DNA of 64,000 bases from Novipirellula herctigrandis (GCA_007859835.1 SJPJ01000001.1:3157922-3221921); one strand, 5' to 3'; shown: positions 1-9,048, counted from the first letter of the stretch. A program made the numbers and translations. Notes: generated by a model not told the origin, from the letters alone.

Positions 1-194
1 CCGTCTTGGCAAAGCTTGACGAACTTTGATTCAACCGACAGAGCATCTCACGCACACCGCGTGTAAAACTTTTCTCAGCTTCATCAAGCAAAGCATCGAT
101 CGGAACGGAACATCCTTGATCTTCTATTGCCCATCGGACTCGCTTGAATTGTACACGACCGTTTTCGGTCAACACGCTGCGAAGTTGCCTACCC

Positions 195-455
195 TTATTC
201 CGAGCGCGAACTCCCGTCGTGCTCTTCGGAGGGGGAAAAAGCGGCTTCCGCCGCATCGATTTTCGCTTGCATGGTTGCTTCGTAAACCTGTTGTCTGAAG
301 CGATCAAGTACTTGACGACTGATGCCTTCGCTGTCTTCGATCCAAACGCCATCGCGCGCATTGTCAACGGAATCGGCGACTGCGTTGAGCGTTGCTTCAA
401 ACTCCACCTGCAACTTCGCTCTCAAAGCATCGCGATCAATTTTTGAACTTTCCAT
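195..455 (-). CDS. Transposase first reading frame (orfA-like), 86 aa
   Basis: A small acidic helical protein beginning MESSKIDRDALRAKL and ending just after the segment EAAFSPSEE. The 'DAAEAAFSP' region is where ISKra4-like planctomycete transposases continue into the KGRQ segment, which here lies in another frame. The stop at 195-197 therefore truncates the transposase unless ribosomes shift frame around the T5C5 run at 231-240. On its own the product probably has no enzymatic activity. Seen: the frame, the length and the homopolymer pair. Inferred: that it is orfA of an insertion sequence. Confidence 0.55.
   Translation of the reverse strand: MESSKIDRDALRAKLQVEFEATLNAVADSVDNARDGVWIEDSEGISRQVLDRFRQQVYEATMQAKIDAAEAAFSPSEEHDGSSRSE
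231..240 (-). other. Candidate frameshift site (T5C5 run)
   Basis: On the minus strand the run TTTTTCCCCC lies where the first frame (GCT TTT TCC CCC) can pass into the frame that encodes the rest of the transposase (CTT TTT CCC CCT). Homopolymer pairs of this kind are typical slippery sites, but the shift required here is +1 (or -2) relative to the first frame, which is less usual than -1. A decayed indel is an equally good explanation. Confidence 0.35.
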
Positions 456-573
456 CGAACCGGTACCTCACAAAAAGAGAATTGAACTTTCCCCATATTA
501 TGAGCCTTGCCCAGCTTTCGCGCCAGAGGTATTAGTCAGACACTCAAGCTGGGGGTAGAGCCTCCGTCGAACC

Positions 574-1476
574 TCATCCACCCAACGCCAACACGGCGAC
601 TCCCACCAAAATTCCGAGTATACACGCTGCTTTGGGCCAAAAGTTAGCTTCTCCCAACGCTCGAATCCCAAACGAGAACGAAATTACCACGCTACAGCGT
701 CTTACGACTGAGACGATCGAGACGAGTGCTTCGGGGTCCGCCAAGGCCGTAAAGTAGAATATGTCAGCAACCAACAGCAGCGGGCAGATCGCCAAATTGA
801 TCCATCGCCACTGAAAGGGCGTCCGTTCACGATGGTTGCGTGACCAAGAAACGGCCATCGGAATCATCACTGGAACCAAGTAAACCGAAAACCACGCCTG
901 GACCGTAGACGGAGTGATTCCGACTGATTGGAGAAGGAATTTGTCATAGATCGAGCTTAGGGCACCTAAAATAGTTGCCACAATCATCATCGCCACCCCA
1001 CGGTCACGGCGGAACGAAACCCCTTCGCGCAACCCCACAGCGGAGAAACTCCAAAACGCGATCAAGACAATCACGATCCCAATCCACTGGGACACCGACG
1101 GACGTTCACGCAGAAACAACGCGGCAATGGCAATCGTCCACACCGGACTCGTCGATCGGATTGGCGCGGCGATGGAAAGAGGAAGTCGCTTGAGCGAAAA
1201 GAAGGCAAGCGTCCATGACGCGCCAACCAGGATGCTTTTTGCGATCAGCAATACATGTTTACCCATCGAAAGCGAATCGACTCGCAGCAACCGATGAGGC
1301 ACCGTCTCAGGCGAGATTGCTGACCAAGCGATAAACGGCAACCACAACACGCAACCCACCGAAACGCTGATGAGCAGCACGATGGGAACGGCGTTTTTTC
1401 GCACCGCCATTTTTTTCGTGACATCATAAAAGCCAAGCAGAATCGCGGAAACCGCCGAAAGTCCAATCCAAGTCAT
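574..1476 (-). CDS. EamA/DMT-family inner-membrane transporter
   Basis: A 300-residue, highly hydrophobic protein with about ten predicted membrane helices arranged as two EamA repeats, the usual size of the drug/metabolite transporter superfamily. The first repeat ends near the charged loop LRERPSVSQWIG, a typical EamA signature region (a conserved E-x-P-S just before a helix). The second repeat starts around residue 150. The substrate cannot be predicted from sequence; family members move amino acids, nucleosides or other small metabolites, usually outward. It lies downstream of the universal stress genes on the same strand with an 85-bp gap, so co-transcription is possible but not shown. 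Start chosen as the ATG that begins the first helix directly. Confidence 0.8.
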   Translation of the reverse strand: MTWIGLSAVSAILLGFYDVTKKMAVRKNAVPIVLLISVSVGCVLWLPFIAWSAISPETVPHRLLRVDSLSMGKHVLLIAKSILVGASWTLAFFSLKRLPLSIAAPIRSTSPVWTIAIAALFLRERPSVSQWIGIVIVLIAFWSFSAVGLREGVSFRRDRGVAMMIVATILGALSSIYDKFLLQSVGITPSTVQAWFSVYLVPVMIPMAVSWSRNHRERTPFQWRWINLAICPLLLVADIFYFTALADPEALVSIVSVVRRCSVVISFSFGIRALGEANFWPKAACILGILVGVAVLALGG

Positions 1477-1561
1477 CCCAAGAAGATGCCAAGCTTTTGT
1501 GGCGTTGGGAATAGGACGGATAAATGATTCCGTTCGCGAACACGCTCATCATGCAACGTGT

Positions 1562-2431
1562 TTAGCTTGCCGACCGAGATACCCAAACGCTGCAATGGGC
1601 ATGGCGCAGGACGAACCGCGAAACACTTCCAAGCAACATTCGGCTGATCGACCCACGCTCGGAATCGCCAACGACAATCAAATCGGATTGCCGCTTGGTG
1701 CACTCATTCACGATCGCTTCACCCACATGTGGCGACTCGATGATTTCAAGCGAAATATTGTCCGCCAATTTTGGAAACTTGTCGCGGCCTTGTTTCAAGT
1801 GATGCATCGCTGCGACGCGTTGTTCGGTGCGGTACTGAACAACATTTGGCATCAAATCCTGGCTAAAAGTCTGCAACAATGGAACGATCCCCAACAACTG
1901 CATCTTCGTGGCTTCATCCCAATCGAGTTCCGCAATTTCGTTGCATGCATGCTCGGAGTCAGGGGTATCATTATAGGCGACCATGATATCCAACGGACTA
2001 ACCGGAGCATCGCGCACGACCAACACACTGCATGGAGCATGCGTGGCGACGTAATCACTTGTACTACCAAGCAACACTCGAGCGATTTGTGAATGTCCCT
2101 TGGCACCCATCACAATCAGACTGCTTTTCGTCTCTTCAGCAACTTCGACGATACTATGCCCGACATGACCATGGACGATCTTTTGAGTCACCGAAGTGGT
2201 TTTTTCCGACAGGATTCCCTCAATCTTGCCCATGAACCCTTTGGCTTCGGCCTCTTGATGATCTCGAAAATCCTTTAGCAGCGGATCGACTGTTTCGGAA
2301 TCGTGCGACGGAACAAAAACGTTGGTCACCAACGTTACTTCAAGAGGCGACGAAAGAGGAAGTTGGCTCAGAAAATGTGCTCCCTGTTCCGCTTGTTCAG
2401 AACCGTCAATTGCCAAAATCACGCTTGTCAT
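1562..2431 (-). CDS. Tandem universal stress protein (two UspA domains)
   Basis: A cytosolic 289-residue protein with two UspA domains, residues about 1-145 and 146-289. Each begins with a beta strand and D or N at the nucleotide site (VILAIDGS in the first, IMVAYNDT in the second). Each also has the ATP-binding loop G-2x-G-9x-G-S/T: GAKGHSQIARVLLGST in the first, and in the second GDSERGSISRMLLGSVS, which has one extra residue before the second glycine. It is probably an ATP-binding stress protein; the exact role is unknown for most such proteins. The gene follows another Usp gene by 27 bp on the same strand, so the two likely form an operon. Confidence 0.88.
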   Translation of the reverse strand: MTSVILAIDGSEQAEQGAHFLSQLPLSSPLEVTLVTNVFVPSHDSETVDPLLKDFRDHQEAEAKGFMGKIEGILSEKTTSVTQKIVHGHVGHSIVEVAEETKSSLIVMGAKGHSQIARVLLGSTSDYVATHAPCSVLVVRDAPVSPLDIMVAYNDTPDSEHACNEIAELDWDEATKMQLLGIVPLLQTFSQDLMPNVVQYRTEQRVAAMHHLKQGRDKFPKLADNISLEIIESPHVGEAIVNECTKRQSDLIVVGDSERGSISRMLLGSVSRFVLRHAHCSVWVSRSAS

Positions 2432-2458
2432 GATTACATCGCCTTTACTTAATAGAGA

Positions 2459-3010
2459 CTACGATTCCACTTCACGAGCCATACCATGACTGTCGCGAAG
2501 CACACGTTCATCAACCGATTCGTTTTCGCTCGATGCCGCTTTGGGTGGTGTTCGACAAACCAACACGGGGCACGGTGAATGACGCAACACTTCACTCACG
2601 ACGCTACCGACAAACCATCGCATAATCGAACCTCGCGAATGGGTTCCCACGACTAACACTTCGCTCGCAAGCTCTTTCGCCTTCACCACAATTTTTTCGC
2701 TCGCGATTCCAACTTCAAGGTACCGTCGAACGCGATCCTCCGGCAAAGGAACCGGAATTTTTTCGAGCATCTGGCGCAACTGCATGGGCGTGTCAGTATT
2801 GCAGATTGGCAAACCCACTGAGGAAATATCCGCAGCGATCGGGTCAACCGGATACCAAACATGAATCAAATCAAGCATCGCGTCACGCCGTTTTACCTCT
2901 TCGACTGCAACCCGAACCGCTTCCTCGCTGGCAGCCGAAAAGTCGGTTGCACACAAAACCGAAGGCTGACCCGAAGCACTCCTGGGGATTGAGTCTGAAG
3001 ATTGGTCCAT
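2459..3010 (-). CDS. Single-domain universal stress protein
   Basis: A 183-residue protein with one UspA fold. It starts with a short polar leader, then VLCATDFSAASEEAV, and carries the ATP-binding loop GTHSRGSIMRWFVGSVVS at about residues 120-140, followed by the terminal strand CPVLVCR. The roughly 25 residues after this strand are polar and probably disordered. It is the first gene of a two-gene Usp unit. The aspartate in 'ATD' and the G-x-x-x-G spacing fit an ATP-binding member. The biological stress it responds to is not visible from the sequence. Confidence 0.85.
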   Translation of the reverse strand: MDQSSDSIPRSASGQPSVLCATDFSAASEEAVRVAVEEVKRRDAMLDLIHVWYPVDPIAADISSVGLPICNTDTPMQLRQMLEKIPVPLPEDRVRRYLEVGIASEKIVVKAKELASEVLVVGTHSRGSIMRWFVGSVVSEVLRHSPCPVLVCRTPPKAASSENESVDERVLRDSHGMAREVES

Positions 3011-3214
3011 GGTGATCGCTTTCTTCCAGTAAACGAATGTCTTCTATCCTATCCGACATCCGCAAAAATGTGCATTCCTTATGCCAAGCTATCTTCGTGC
3101 GAAATTCACGCTATCGACCAATATCGAGCTGCGATTACCGAGCGAATACGCACGCTCTACTTAAAAAGCGTGCGTGGCGGCTCGCTCCATGGGCGTTTCG
3201 TGCACACCTGAATA

Positions 3215-4033
3215 CTACTGCACTCGCACCATGCGAATCGCACCACTGTCACAAAGCCGAAGCCCCTGACTCGTTTGGATCATCAACTCCCCGTCGTCGG
3301 CTATCCCTCGACAGTAGCCTTGGCAATCTTGTCCTAATTGATTGAACCGGATCTGCTTTCCGGTCAAAAAGCACCTCTGGCGAAATTCCCCCAAAATGAT
3401 CGACGGCGATTGGCGAAGCTGGTCGACGGTTTTGACAAGACTCGCAACGATCGGTTCGAGCAATGAGTAACGGGTCGATCGACGTCCGGTTACGGCATAA
3501 AGCGAGTTGGGTTTCGCACCCACTTCATAGGAATCGAGCGTGGGCGAATCATTCACATTCATGCCAATCCCAATCACCAAACGATCCGAAAAAGCTTGGC
3601 TAGTTTCGATCAAGATCCCCGCCAGTTTTCCGCCGCTGAGGTAAACATCGTTTGGCCATTTCAACATCGTTTTGACGGGGGCAAATTCGAACTCAATCGC
3701 TCGTGCTGTGGCAACGCCTGCAGCCAAGGAAAGTAGCTTCGCACTCGGTTCACGCACCGAATCAAAATCGATGGTCAACGAGAATGTCAATGAATCGGCG
3801 CCGCTTAACCACGAATTACCTTGTCGTCCGCGTCCGCTGGTTTGACGGTCCGCCAAATACAGCCGGGGCAATTGGTCATTCGAAATCGCTTGTTTCCGCA
3901 AATCGCCAAGTGCATCCGAATTGGTCGATGCGGACTCCTCGCAATAGGACACGGATCCGCATAGACGCTGTTCCAGAATGTGTTCAGCGACCAACAATCC
4001 GGTAGGGTCGAGCGAGCCAGTGGTTTGAATCAT
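3215..4033 (-). CDS. birA: Biotin--[acetyl-CoA-carboxylase] ligase, catalytic domain only
   Basis: Activates biotin with ATP and transfers it to a lysine of the biotin carboxyl carrier protein in the cytosol. Diagnostic motifs are the biotinyl-AMP loop TSGRGRQGNSW (about residues 64-75), KWPNDVYLSGGKLAGILIE (about 124-142) and a C-terminal SH3-like domain starting near residue 225. At 272 residues it has no N-terminal helix-turn-helix, so it is a monofunctional (group I) ligase rather than a repressor. It follows the zinc-ribbon gene by only 3 bp, so the two are almost certainly co-transcribed. Confidence 0.9.
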   Translation of the reverse strand: MIQTTGSLDPTGLLVAEHILEQRLCGSVSYCEESASTNSDALGDLRKQAISNDQLPRLYLADRQTSGRGRQGNSWLSGADSLTFSLTIDFDSVREPSAKLLSLAAGVATARAIEFEFAPVKTMLKWPNDVYLSGGKLAGILIETSQAFSDRLVIGIGMNVNDSPTLDSYEVGAKPNSLYAVTGRRSTRYSLLEPIVASLVKTVDQLRQSPSIILGEFRQRCFLTGKQIRFNQLGQDCQGYCRGIADDGELMIQTSQGLRLCDSGAIRMVRVQ

Positions 4034-4036
4034 CGA

Positions 4037-4318
4037 TCAGAAAAGCAGGAGGACAAAAGATAACAGGATAAGCACGGTAACGATGATTTGCCACGGCTTC
4101 AGCTTTCGCGAAATCACATGTTTGTCGCCGAATTCATTGGCGATGTAGTCATCGTAGTCAAACGCGTCATCCAAATCCTCTTCGCCGAACCCCTCGGTGC
4201 TGTCTCGCCATCCATCCGCGTCGCTACTGCCACAATGGGGACACGCCTTAGCGCGGCCGGGGACATCGCCGCCACAGTGGGGACACGAAAAATCAGGTTT
4301 GTGATGGGATTTCGACAC
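4037..4318 (-). CDS. Zinc-ribbon protein with a C-terminal membrane anchor
   Basis: A 93-residue protein with an N-terminal double CxxC zinc ribbon (CPHCGGDVPGRAKACPHCG, residues 12-30), a very acidic middle with many D, E and Y residues, and a single hydrophobic helix at the C-terminus (IIVTVLILLSFVLLLF). This is the layout of a tail-anchored zinc-ribbon protein facing the cytosol. Such small proteins are common in planctomycetes and have no known function. It is the first gene of a tight unit with birA; the link probably reflects shared transcription rather than shared function. Confidence 0.7.
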   Translation of the reverse strand: MSKSHHKPDFSCPHCGGDVPGRAKACPHCGSSDADGWRDSTEGFGEEDLDDAFDYDDYIANEFGDKHVISRKLKPWQIIVTVLILLSFVLLLF

Positions 4319-4452
4319 GAGGGTTCCTGCGGGGACTTGTTCCGTAAAGGTTAGAGCGAAGATGCAGAATTGAAAGAGCCGATCAGGATGTTCTGGGGCT
4401 TTTGTGCCGCACCTAGCCTGCCGGCCAGTGACCGATTAAATTGTCTTGCACT

Positions 4453-5268
4453 ATGAACAATAAAATTTTTGATCTCAATGATGACGTGGCCGTCGTGATT
4501 GGCGGAACAGGCGAACTTGGCGGCTTAATGGCCGAATCTCTGGGCAATTTCGGGGCGAAAGTCGCCGTGGTTGGCCGCAATGCCGAGCGAGGACAATCGC
4601 GAGCTAAAGCGATTTCCGACGCTGGTGGAGAGGCCAAGTTTTTCGCTGCCGATAGTCTTAACGCTGATTCGCTTGCCGAAACACGTGACACAATCAAAGC
4701 ATGGGCCGGATCGCCCGCGTCCGTTTTGGTAAATGCAGCGGGCGGCAACCGTCCCGAAGCGACGATCCCACCGGGAGGCGATTTCTGCAAACTGCCTCTC
4801 GATGCCTGGAAAGACGTGTTCGACTTGAACCTAGTCGGCGGATCGTTGTTGCCTTGCCAAGTATTCGCGCCCGACATGATCGAGTCGGGAGTCGGCAGCA
4901 TCATCAACATCGCGTCAATGTCAGGCATGATTCCGCTGTCGCGAGTGGTCGCCTATTCTGCTGCAAAGGCTGCCGTTATCAACTTGACCCTATGGCTATC
5001 GCGTGAATGGGCAACCACAGGTGTCCGCGTGAACGCGATCAGTCCAGGATTCTTCCCCGCGGAACAAAACCGCAAACTGCTTTTTAACGAAGACGGCAGT
5101 TATACAGAACGAGGTGGCCAAATTATCGGCCACACGCCGATGGCTCGGTTTGGAACAGCCGAAGAACTGGCCGGCGCGGTCGTATGGCTTGCCTCTCGAA
5201 AAGCATCCTCGTTTGTCACCGGCCAAAACATCGCTATCGACGGCGGTTTTGCATCGGTCACCATTTAA
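4453..5268 (+). CDS. SDR dehydrogenase, probable D-mannonate (fructuronate) oxidoreductase
   Basis: A classical short-chain dehydrogenase of 271 residues. The Rossmann motif is GGTGELGG near residue 17, the NAG-like motif is VNAAGGN, and the active site has S (SMSG) with YSAAK. The ending DGGFASVTI and the long insert in the substrate loop (about residues 195-220) resemble the SDR-type mannonate oxidoreductases of Bacillus and Bacteroides. The next gene is a 2-keto-3-deoxygluconate kinase-like protein 64 bp downstream, which fits hexuronate catabolism. An upstream in-frame TTG at 4441 exists, but the ATG at 4453 fits the family N-terminus. A different sugar acid substrate is possible. Confidence 0.75.
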   Translation: MNNKIFDLNDDVAVVIGGTGELGGLMAESLGNFGAKVAVVGRNAERGQSRAKAISDAGGEAKFFAADSLNADSLAETRDTIKAWAGSPASVLVNAAGGNRPEATIPPGGDFCKLPLDAWKDVFDLNLVGGSLLPCQVFAPDMIESGVGSIINIASMSGMIPLSRVVAYSAAKAAVINLTLWLSREWATTGVRVNAISPGFFPAEQNRKLLFNEDGSYTERGGQIIGHTPMARFGTAEELAGAVVWLASRKASSFVTGQNIAIDGGFASVTI

Positions 5269-5332
5269 GAATTGATTGAATCAACTGCAAGGGAACTCTT
5301 GACGAGGTCCCCTGCGACTACGGAAACTACTA

Positions 5333-6421
5333 ATGACATCGCTGCCTATCCCAAACCCTGGTGCTGAACTTGATTTCCTTTCCCTCGGTGCTCTGGTTCA
5401 TCGACTTGACCCGGGTGTAATCCCCTTTCGAACGGCTGCCTCGTTTGACGTCCACGTTTCAGGTGGCGAATACAATTGTGCCGCGAATCTTGCCTCGTGC
5501 TTTGGCCTGAAAACCGGTGTCGCCACCGCCATGGTCGACAACGGCATTGGCGAATTGATCAGCCGGCAAGTTCGTGCCATGGGCGTCCGACCTTTCTACA
5601 AACCGTTCGAACATGACGGTGTCCGCGGGCCAAACATGGCAACGGTCTACAGCGACCGAGGTCAAGGTGTCCGTCCACCGGTGGTCTTCTATAACCGAGC
5701 CAACGAAGCGGGCGCGATGCTGAAGCCCGGAGATTTTGATTGGAAAGCGATTTTCGCCGGTGGTTGTCGCTGGTTCCATAGCGGCGGCATCTTTGCAGCT
5801 TTGTCCGAGACGACATCCGAATTGGTCGTCGAAGGAATGAAGGCGGCTGGTGAAGCGGGCGCAATTCGTTCGTTCGATTTGAACTACCGAGCCAAATTGT
5901 GGGATTCGATCGGTGGTTTGGCACAAGGCCAAAAAATGATCGCTCAAATTGCCGAACATGTCGACGTGCTGATCGGCAACGAAGAAGATCTTCAAAAAGG
6001 TCTTGGAGTGAAAGGCCCCGATGTTGAAAACAAGGACGACAGCAAGCTCAACACCGACAACTTCTTCAACATGATCGATGCTGCGGTCAAGAAGTTCCCG
6101 AATATCAAAGCGGTCGCCACAACGCTACGTGAAGTCCACTCCACCAACCGTCACTCGTGGAGTGCAGTATTGTGGTACGACGGAAAACAGTACGTCGCTC
6201 CCACCGCCAAACTCGATGTCATCGACCGGATCGGCGGTGGTGATGGCTTTGCTTCGGGATTGGTCTATGGATTACTCAACGGCCGTACTCCCGAACAATC
6301 GCTGCGACTGGGCTGGGCACACGGGGCGTTGTTGACGACATTCCCCGGCGATGTTTCGCGCGCGTCGCTCGCTGAAGTCGAAGCGTTCGCCAAAGGTGGC
6401 AGTGCTCGCGTGCAGCGTTAA
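5333..6421 (+). CDS. kdgK: PfkB-family sugar kinase, probable 2-keto-3-deoxygluconate kinase
   Basis: Phosphorylates a ketose or keto-deoxy sugar acid with ATP in the cytosol. The PfkB signature appears as DRIGGGDGFASGLVYG (about residues 298-313), with the catalytic aspartate in GGGDGF. The N-terminal substrate-binding half contains GGEYNCAANLA. Length (362 aa) and the longer mid-section fit planctomycete KDG kinases. It follows the mannonate-oxidoreductase-like gene by 64 bp, which supports the order fructuronate, mannonate, KDG, KDG-6-phosphate. The dehydratase (UxuA) and aldolase are not in the window. Fructokinase-like specificity cannot be excluded. Confidence 0.75.
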   Translation: MTSLPIPNPGAELDFLSLGALVHRLDPGVIPFRTAASFDVHVSGGEYNCAANLASCFGLKTGVATAMVDNGIGELISRQVRAMGVRPFYKPFEHDGVRGPNMATVYSDRGQGVRPPVVFYNRANEAGAMLKPGDFDWKAIFAGGCRWFHSGGIFAALSETTSELVVEGMKAAGEAGAIRSFDLNYRAKLWDSIGGLAQGQKMIAQIAEHVDVLIGNEEDLQKGLGVKGPDVENKDDSKLNTDNFFNMIDAAVKKFPNIKAVATTLREVHSTNRHSWSAVLWYDGKQYVAPTAKLDVIDRIGGGDGFASGLVYGLLNGRTPEQSLRLGWAHGALLTTFPGDVSRASLAEVEAFAKGGSARVQR

Positions 6422-6455
6422 GCAACGATTTGCACAGGTTCCCTACGCGACTTCC

Positions 6456-8165
6456 CTACGCGACCTTTTTGCCGCACGGCGCACGCAGATCAAACAGCCC
6501 GAAAATTTCTTCGCGGCTGAGGCTGCCACCGCCCACCGGCGCGGCTTGATCGCTGAACAGCGTATCGAACATCTGGCGTTTCTGTGCCAACACATCGGCG
6601 ATCCGTTGCTCAATCGTGTTCATCGCCAACATCCGTGTCACGGTCACGGCACCAGCAGCACCAATACGATGCGCTCGATTGATCGCTTGATCCTCGACCG
6701 CGGGGTTCCACCAACGATCGAACAAGAACACGTATTCACAGAACTGCAAATTGAGCCCGACGCTACCGGCGCCATAGCTCATTAGAATAACGTGGCTATT
6801 GGGATCGTTCTTGAACCTGTCGATCACGCCTTCCCGCTTTTTATGTGGGATTCGTCCGTGGTATTCGACGGGACCAAACCGCTCAAGTGCCGGACGCATT
6901 TGATCAATACTATTGACCCATTGACTGAACACGATCGCTTTTTTGCCACTGGCCGCCACCTCTTCAAGATCCGCAACGAGTCGCTCAAGCTTCGCACTCG
7001 TGCCGGTCACCGGATCAAAGTTGCAGATCTGCTTCAACCGTAACACCAACTCAAAGACGTGCTGGATCGTCAACATCTCTTCGAGTTCTTCGAGTTGAAT
7101 CACCCCTTCGGATTCAGCCGATTCGTAAGTCGCCCATTGCTCGGGAGTTAAATCCAATTCAGCATCGCGATAGAGCTTCGGTGGCATGTCTTCGAGCACC
7201 ATGTCTTTGGTGCGACGCAAAATATACTCGCGTGCTGCCGACGCCATCTGGGCCAATGGCATGCCAACCTGTAAATAACCGGGCGACAGAAAATCAAAGA
7301 TACCGACCAAGTCATCCGGAGAATTTTCTACAGGTGTTCCCGTTAACGCCCATGATCGCGTCCTTGGAATCGCGCGAACAATTTCGCTCGTCGTGCTGTT
7401 GCGATTTTTAATTCGCTGTGCTTCATCGAGCACGACGAGGTCGAAATGCAAACCACTCTCGAGCACCGTTTCCTTGTCACGCATCAAAAGTTCGTAGTTG
7501 GCAATCTTGACGGGAATGTTAGGAGATCGCCACTGGAATTCTCGTTTAGCCGCGTTGCCTTCAATCGCAGCGACGGGGATTTCGGGTGCCCATACTTTGA
7601 ATTCACGAAGCCAATTCGAAACGAGGGGTTTTGGGCATACCAGCAAAATGCTGCGCACTTCACCACTGCATAGAAGCAGCCGCGTGGTACTGATCGCTTG
7701 CATTGTTTTCCCGAGCCCCATTTCATCGGCCAAGACGCATGCATAGCGAGGGAACATGTACGCGATCCCATCAAGCTGATAGGGAAACGGTTCGAACGGA
7801 AAATTCAATTGGCCGCCGCCAACGAGAAGATCCAATGGCGGTTGAAGGAGGTAGTACAGTCGGTCCTGCAGCTTGACGACATCGCTCGGTGGTTTGATGC
7901 GATGCCGACTCTCGGGACGCTTGCGAACCTTTTTGGCTTCAGGTTCTTCGGCGATGGCAAGTGAGTTCGCCGGAGCGGCCGTTGGGGCGGGTTTCCAATT
8001 GTTTGATTCGGGGAATAGGAAACCGGTAACGCGAGCTTTCAACGGCGAGACACGGATCGGCAGCGATCGCGGTTCGATCCGCTGCAACGTCAATTCGTAA
8101 GTTCCCGAAGGCGTCAAGTCGTCGACATGCCAAGCGTTCGCTTCATCAATTTGGACATTAAACAT
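6456..8165 (-). CDS. SNF2-family DEAD/H helicase-like ATPase
   Basis: A 569-residue superfamily 2 ATPase. The first ~130 residues are variable, with a basic stretch (KKVRKRPESRHR). The SNF2 motor follows: motif I DEMGLGKTMQA, motif II DEAQRIKN (a DEAQ box), motif III ALTGTPVENS, motif IV region KAIVFSQWV, and the C-terminal motifs VILMSYGAGSVGLNLQ and QAINRAHRIG. The DEAQ box and QAxxRxHRIG signature are those of HepA/RapA/SNF2 proteins, which translocate on duplex DNA to remodel bound proteins. The ATG at 8165 (MFNVQIDEAN) lies 4 bp after the stop of the upstream gene, so they are translated as a pair. A longer frame to 8318 overlaps that gene and is unlikely. Confidence 0.88.
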   Translation of the reverse strand: MFNVQIDEANAWHVDDLTPSGTYELTLQRIEPRSLPIRVSPLKARVTGFLFPESNNWKPAPTAAPANSLAIAEEPEAKKVRKRPESRHRIKPPSDVVKLQDRLYYLLQPPLDLLVGGGQLNFPFEPFPYQLDGIAYMFPRYACVLADEMGLGKTMQAISTTRLLLCSGEVRSILLVCPKPLVSNWLREFKVWAPEIPVAAIEGNAAKREFQWRSPNIPVKIANYELLMRDKETVLESGLHFDLVVLDEAQRIKNRNSTTSEIVRAIPRTRSWALTGTPVENSPDDLVGIFDFLSPGYLQVGMPLAQMASAAREYILRRTKDMVLEDMPPKLYRDAELDLTPEQWATYESAESEGVIQLEELEEMLTIQHVFELVLRLKQICNFDPVTGTSAKLERLVADLEEVAASGKKAIVFSQWVNSIDQMRPALERFGPVEYHGRIPHKKREGVIDRFKNDPNSHVILMSYGAGSVGLNLQFCEYVFLFDRWWNPAVEDQAINRAHRIGAAGAVTVTRMLAMNTIEQRIADVLAQKRQMFDTLFSDQAAPVGGGSLSREEIFGLFDLRAPCGKKVA

Positions 8166-8169
8166 GCGA

Positions 8170-8703
8170 TTAACTTGCTCGTGAGATTTGCGACTGTGCC
8201 TCTTTGATTGCTTCGCGAATCCTCTCGAACGGCTCCACTGCGTCGACCAAATCGACAAACCGGCCGGCGATCCCTTCCACGGTTTCGGTATGCTCGATCG
8301 GAACATGCAGCGTCGCACCAGCGAGCTTTACTCGCGATGCGCCAACGAGCATATCATTGGTGATCGGCCCCTCGTCGTTTTCCGCTGCTTCGCCGACCAA
8401 GGCAACGGGGACGCCACCCGATGCACTGAGCGACAACGATTCGGCTTGGTCACAACAGACCATCGATAACGGCGTGCGGCATTTTTTGATCAGAATTGGC
8501 CCGATCACCTCGCCAATCAGGTGATCGCGAAGCGTCGTGCCAAATAGAATTTCGTGAGCTCGCGAGGGGCGGACTGGAAGCGTGCATTGGAATTCGACCG
8601 GGCGACCGCCACGGTTGAGTACCAACAGCCCGCCGGTCCAACCGGTGTGCTCGTCGAAAATCACAGTAAAGTAACCTATCGTCAATTCGGTCGTTTGGGC
8701 CAT
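8170..8703 (-). CDS. Conserved hypothetical protein paired with the SNF2 ATPase
   Basis: A 177-residue soluble protein I do not recognise. It starts MAQTTELTIGYFTVIFDE, is rich in beta-type hydrophobic alternation for the first ~120 residues, and ends in an amphipathic helical tail (EPFERIREAIKEAQSQIS). There is no signal peptide, membrane helix or cysteine cluster. The stop lies 4 bp from the start of the SNF2 gene, so translational coupling is likely and the protein may be a partner of the ATPase. No catalytic motif is evident. Confidence 0.6.
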   Translation of the reverse strand: MAQTTELTIGYFTVIFDEHTGWTGGLLVLNRGGRPVEFQCTLPVRPSRAHEILFGTTLRDHLIGEVIGPILIKKCRTPLSMVCCDQAESLSLSASGGVPVALVGEAAENDEGPITNDMLVGASRVKLAGATLHVPIEHTETVEGIAGRFVDLVDAVEPFERIREAIKEAQSQISRAS

Positions 8704-9048
8704 TCAGAAAGCAATGCGGGGGAGGTTCGAATGCTGGCAAAACGAAATGACGCCCGTTCGTGGACGCATTCCGACATACTGGGTCTATTCGGCGTTCGGG
8801 TTGTTCCGACTTTAGCGGTCAATCGGGCGATAGAAGGAAGGCAAAAACCAGCGGTAAAATGGTTAAATTGGGTAGCCAACTAGGAAATTTTGCTGGCAAC
8901 GCATCTTTGTTCGACAACTTCGTTTTTTGCCGGTTATACTCAGGGCTCGGATCGGTTGACGGATCACGTTCCAGCGGTGAAGCAGGTCTCCCCTCTGTTT
9001 CACGTCCTTTTTTGTTTCGCATTTGTTCTGTGCAGGAAAAAAATCACC

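Larger units (their letters stand above)
1..455 (-). mobile_element. 5' part of an ISKra4-like insertion sequence, transposase in two frames, cut by the window edge
   Basis: Reading the minus strand, a short first frame (455 to 195) is followed by a second open frame that runs from about 254 to position 1 without a stop. The second frame encodes KGRQLRSVLTENGRV, then RGVREMLCRLNQ near the edge, which resembles the N-terminal half of ISKra4-family transposases. The two frames together read as one continuous transposase N-terminus, so this is either an element that uses frameshifting or a copy broken by a small indel. The catalytic part lies beyond the left edge. I could not identify a terminal inverted repeat upstream of 455. 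Family assignment is from memory of the motif. Confidence 0.6.

Noticed and set aside
26-298. 90-residue plus-strand frame at the left edge
   Set aside because: Antisense to the transposase-like frames and has no recognisable content.
5459-5995. 178-residue minus-strand frame opposite kdgK
   Set aside because: Antisense to a conserved kinase gene with no domain support.
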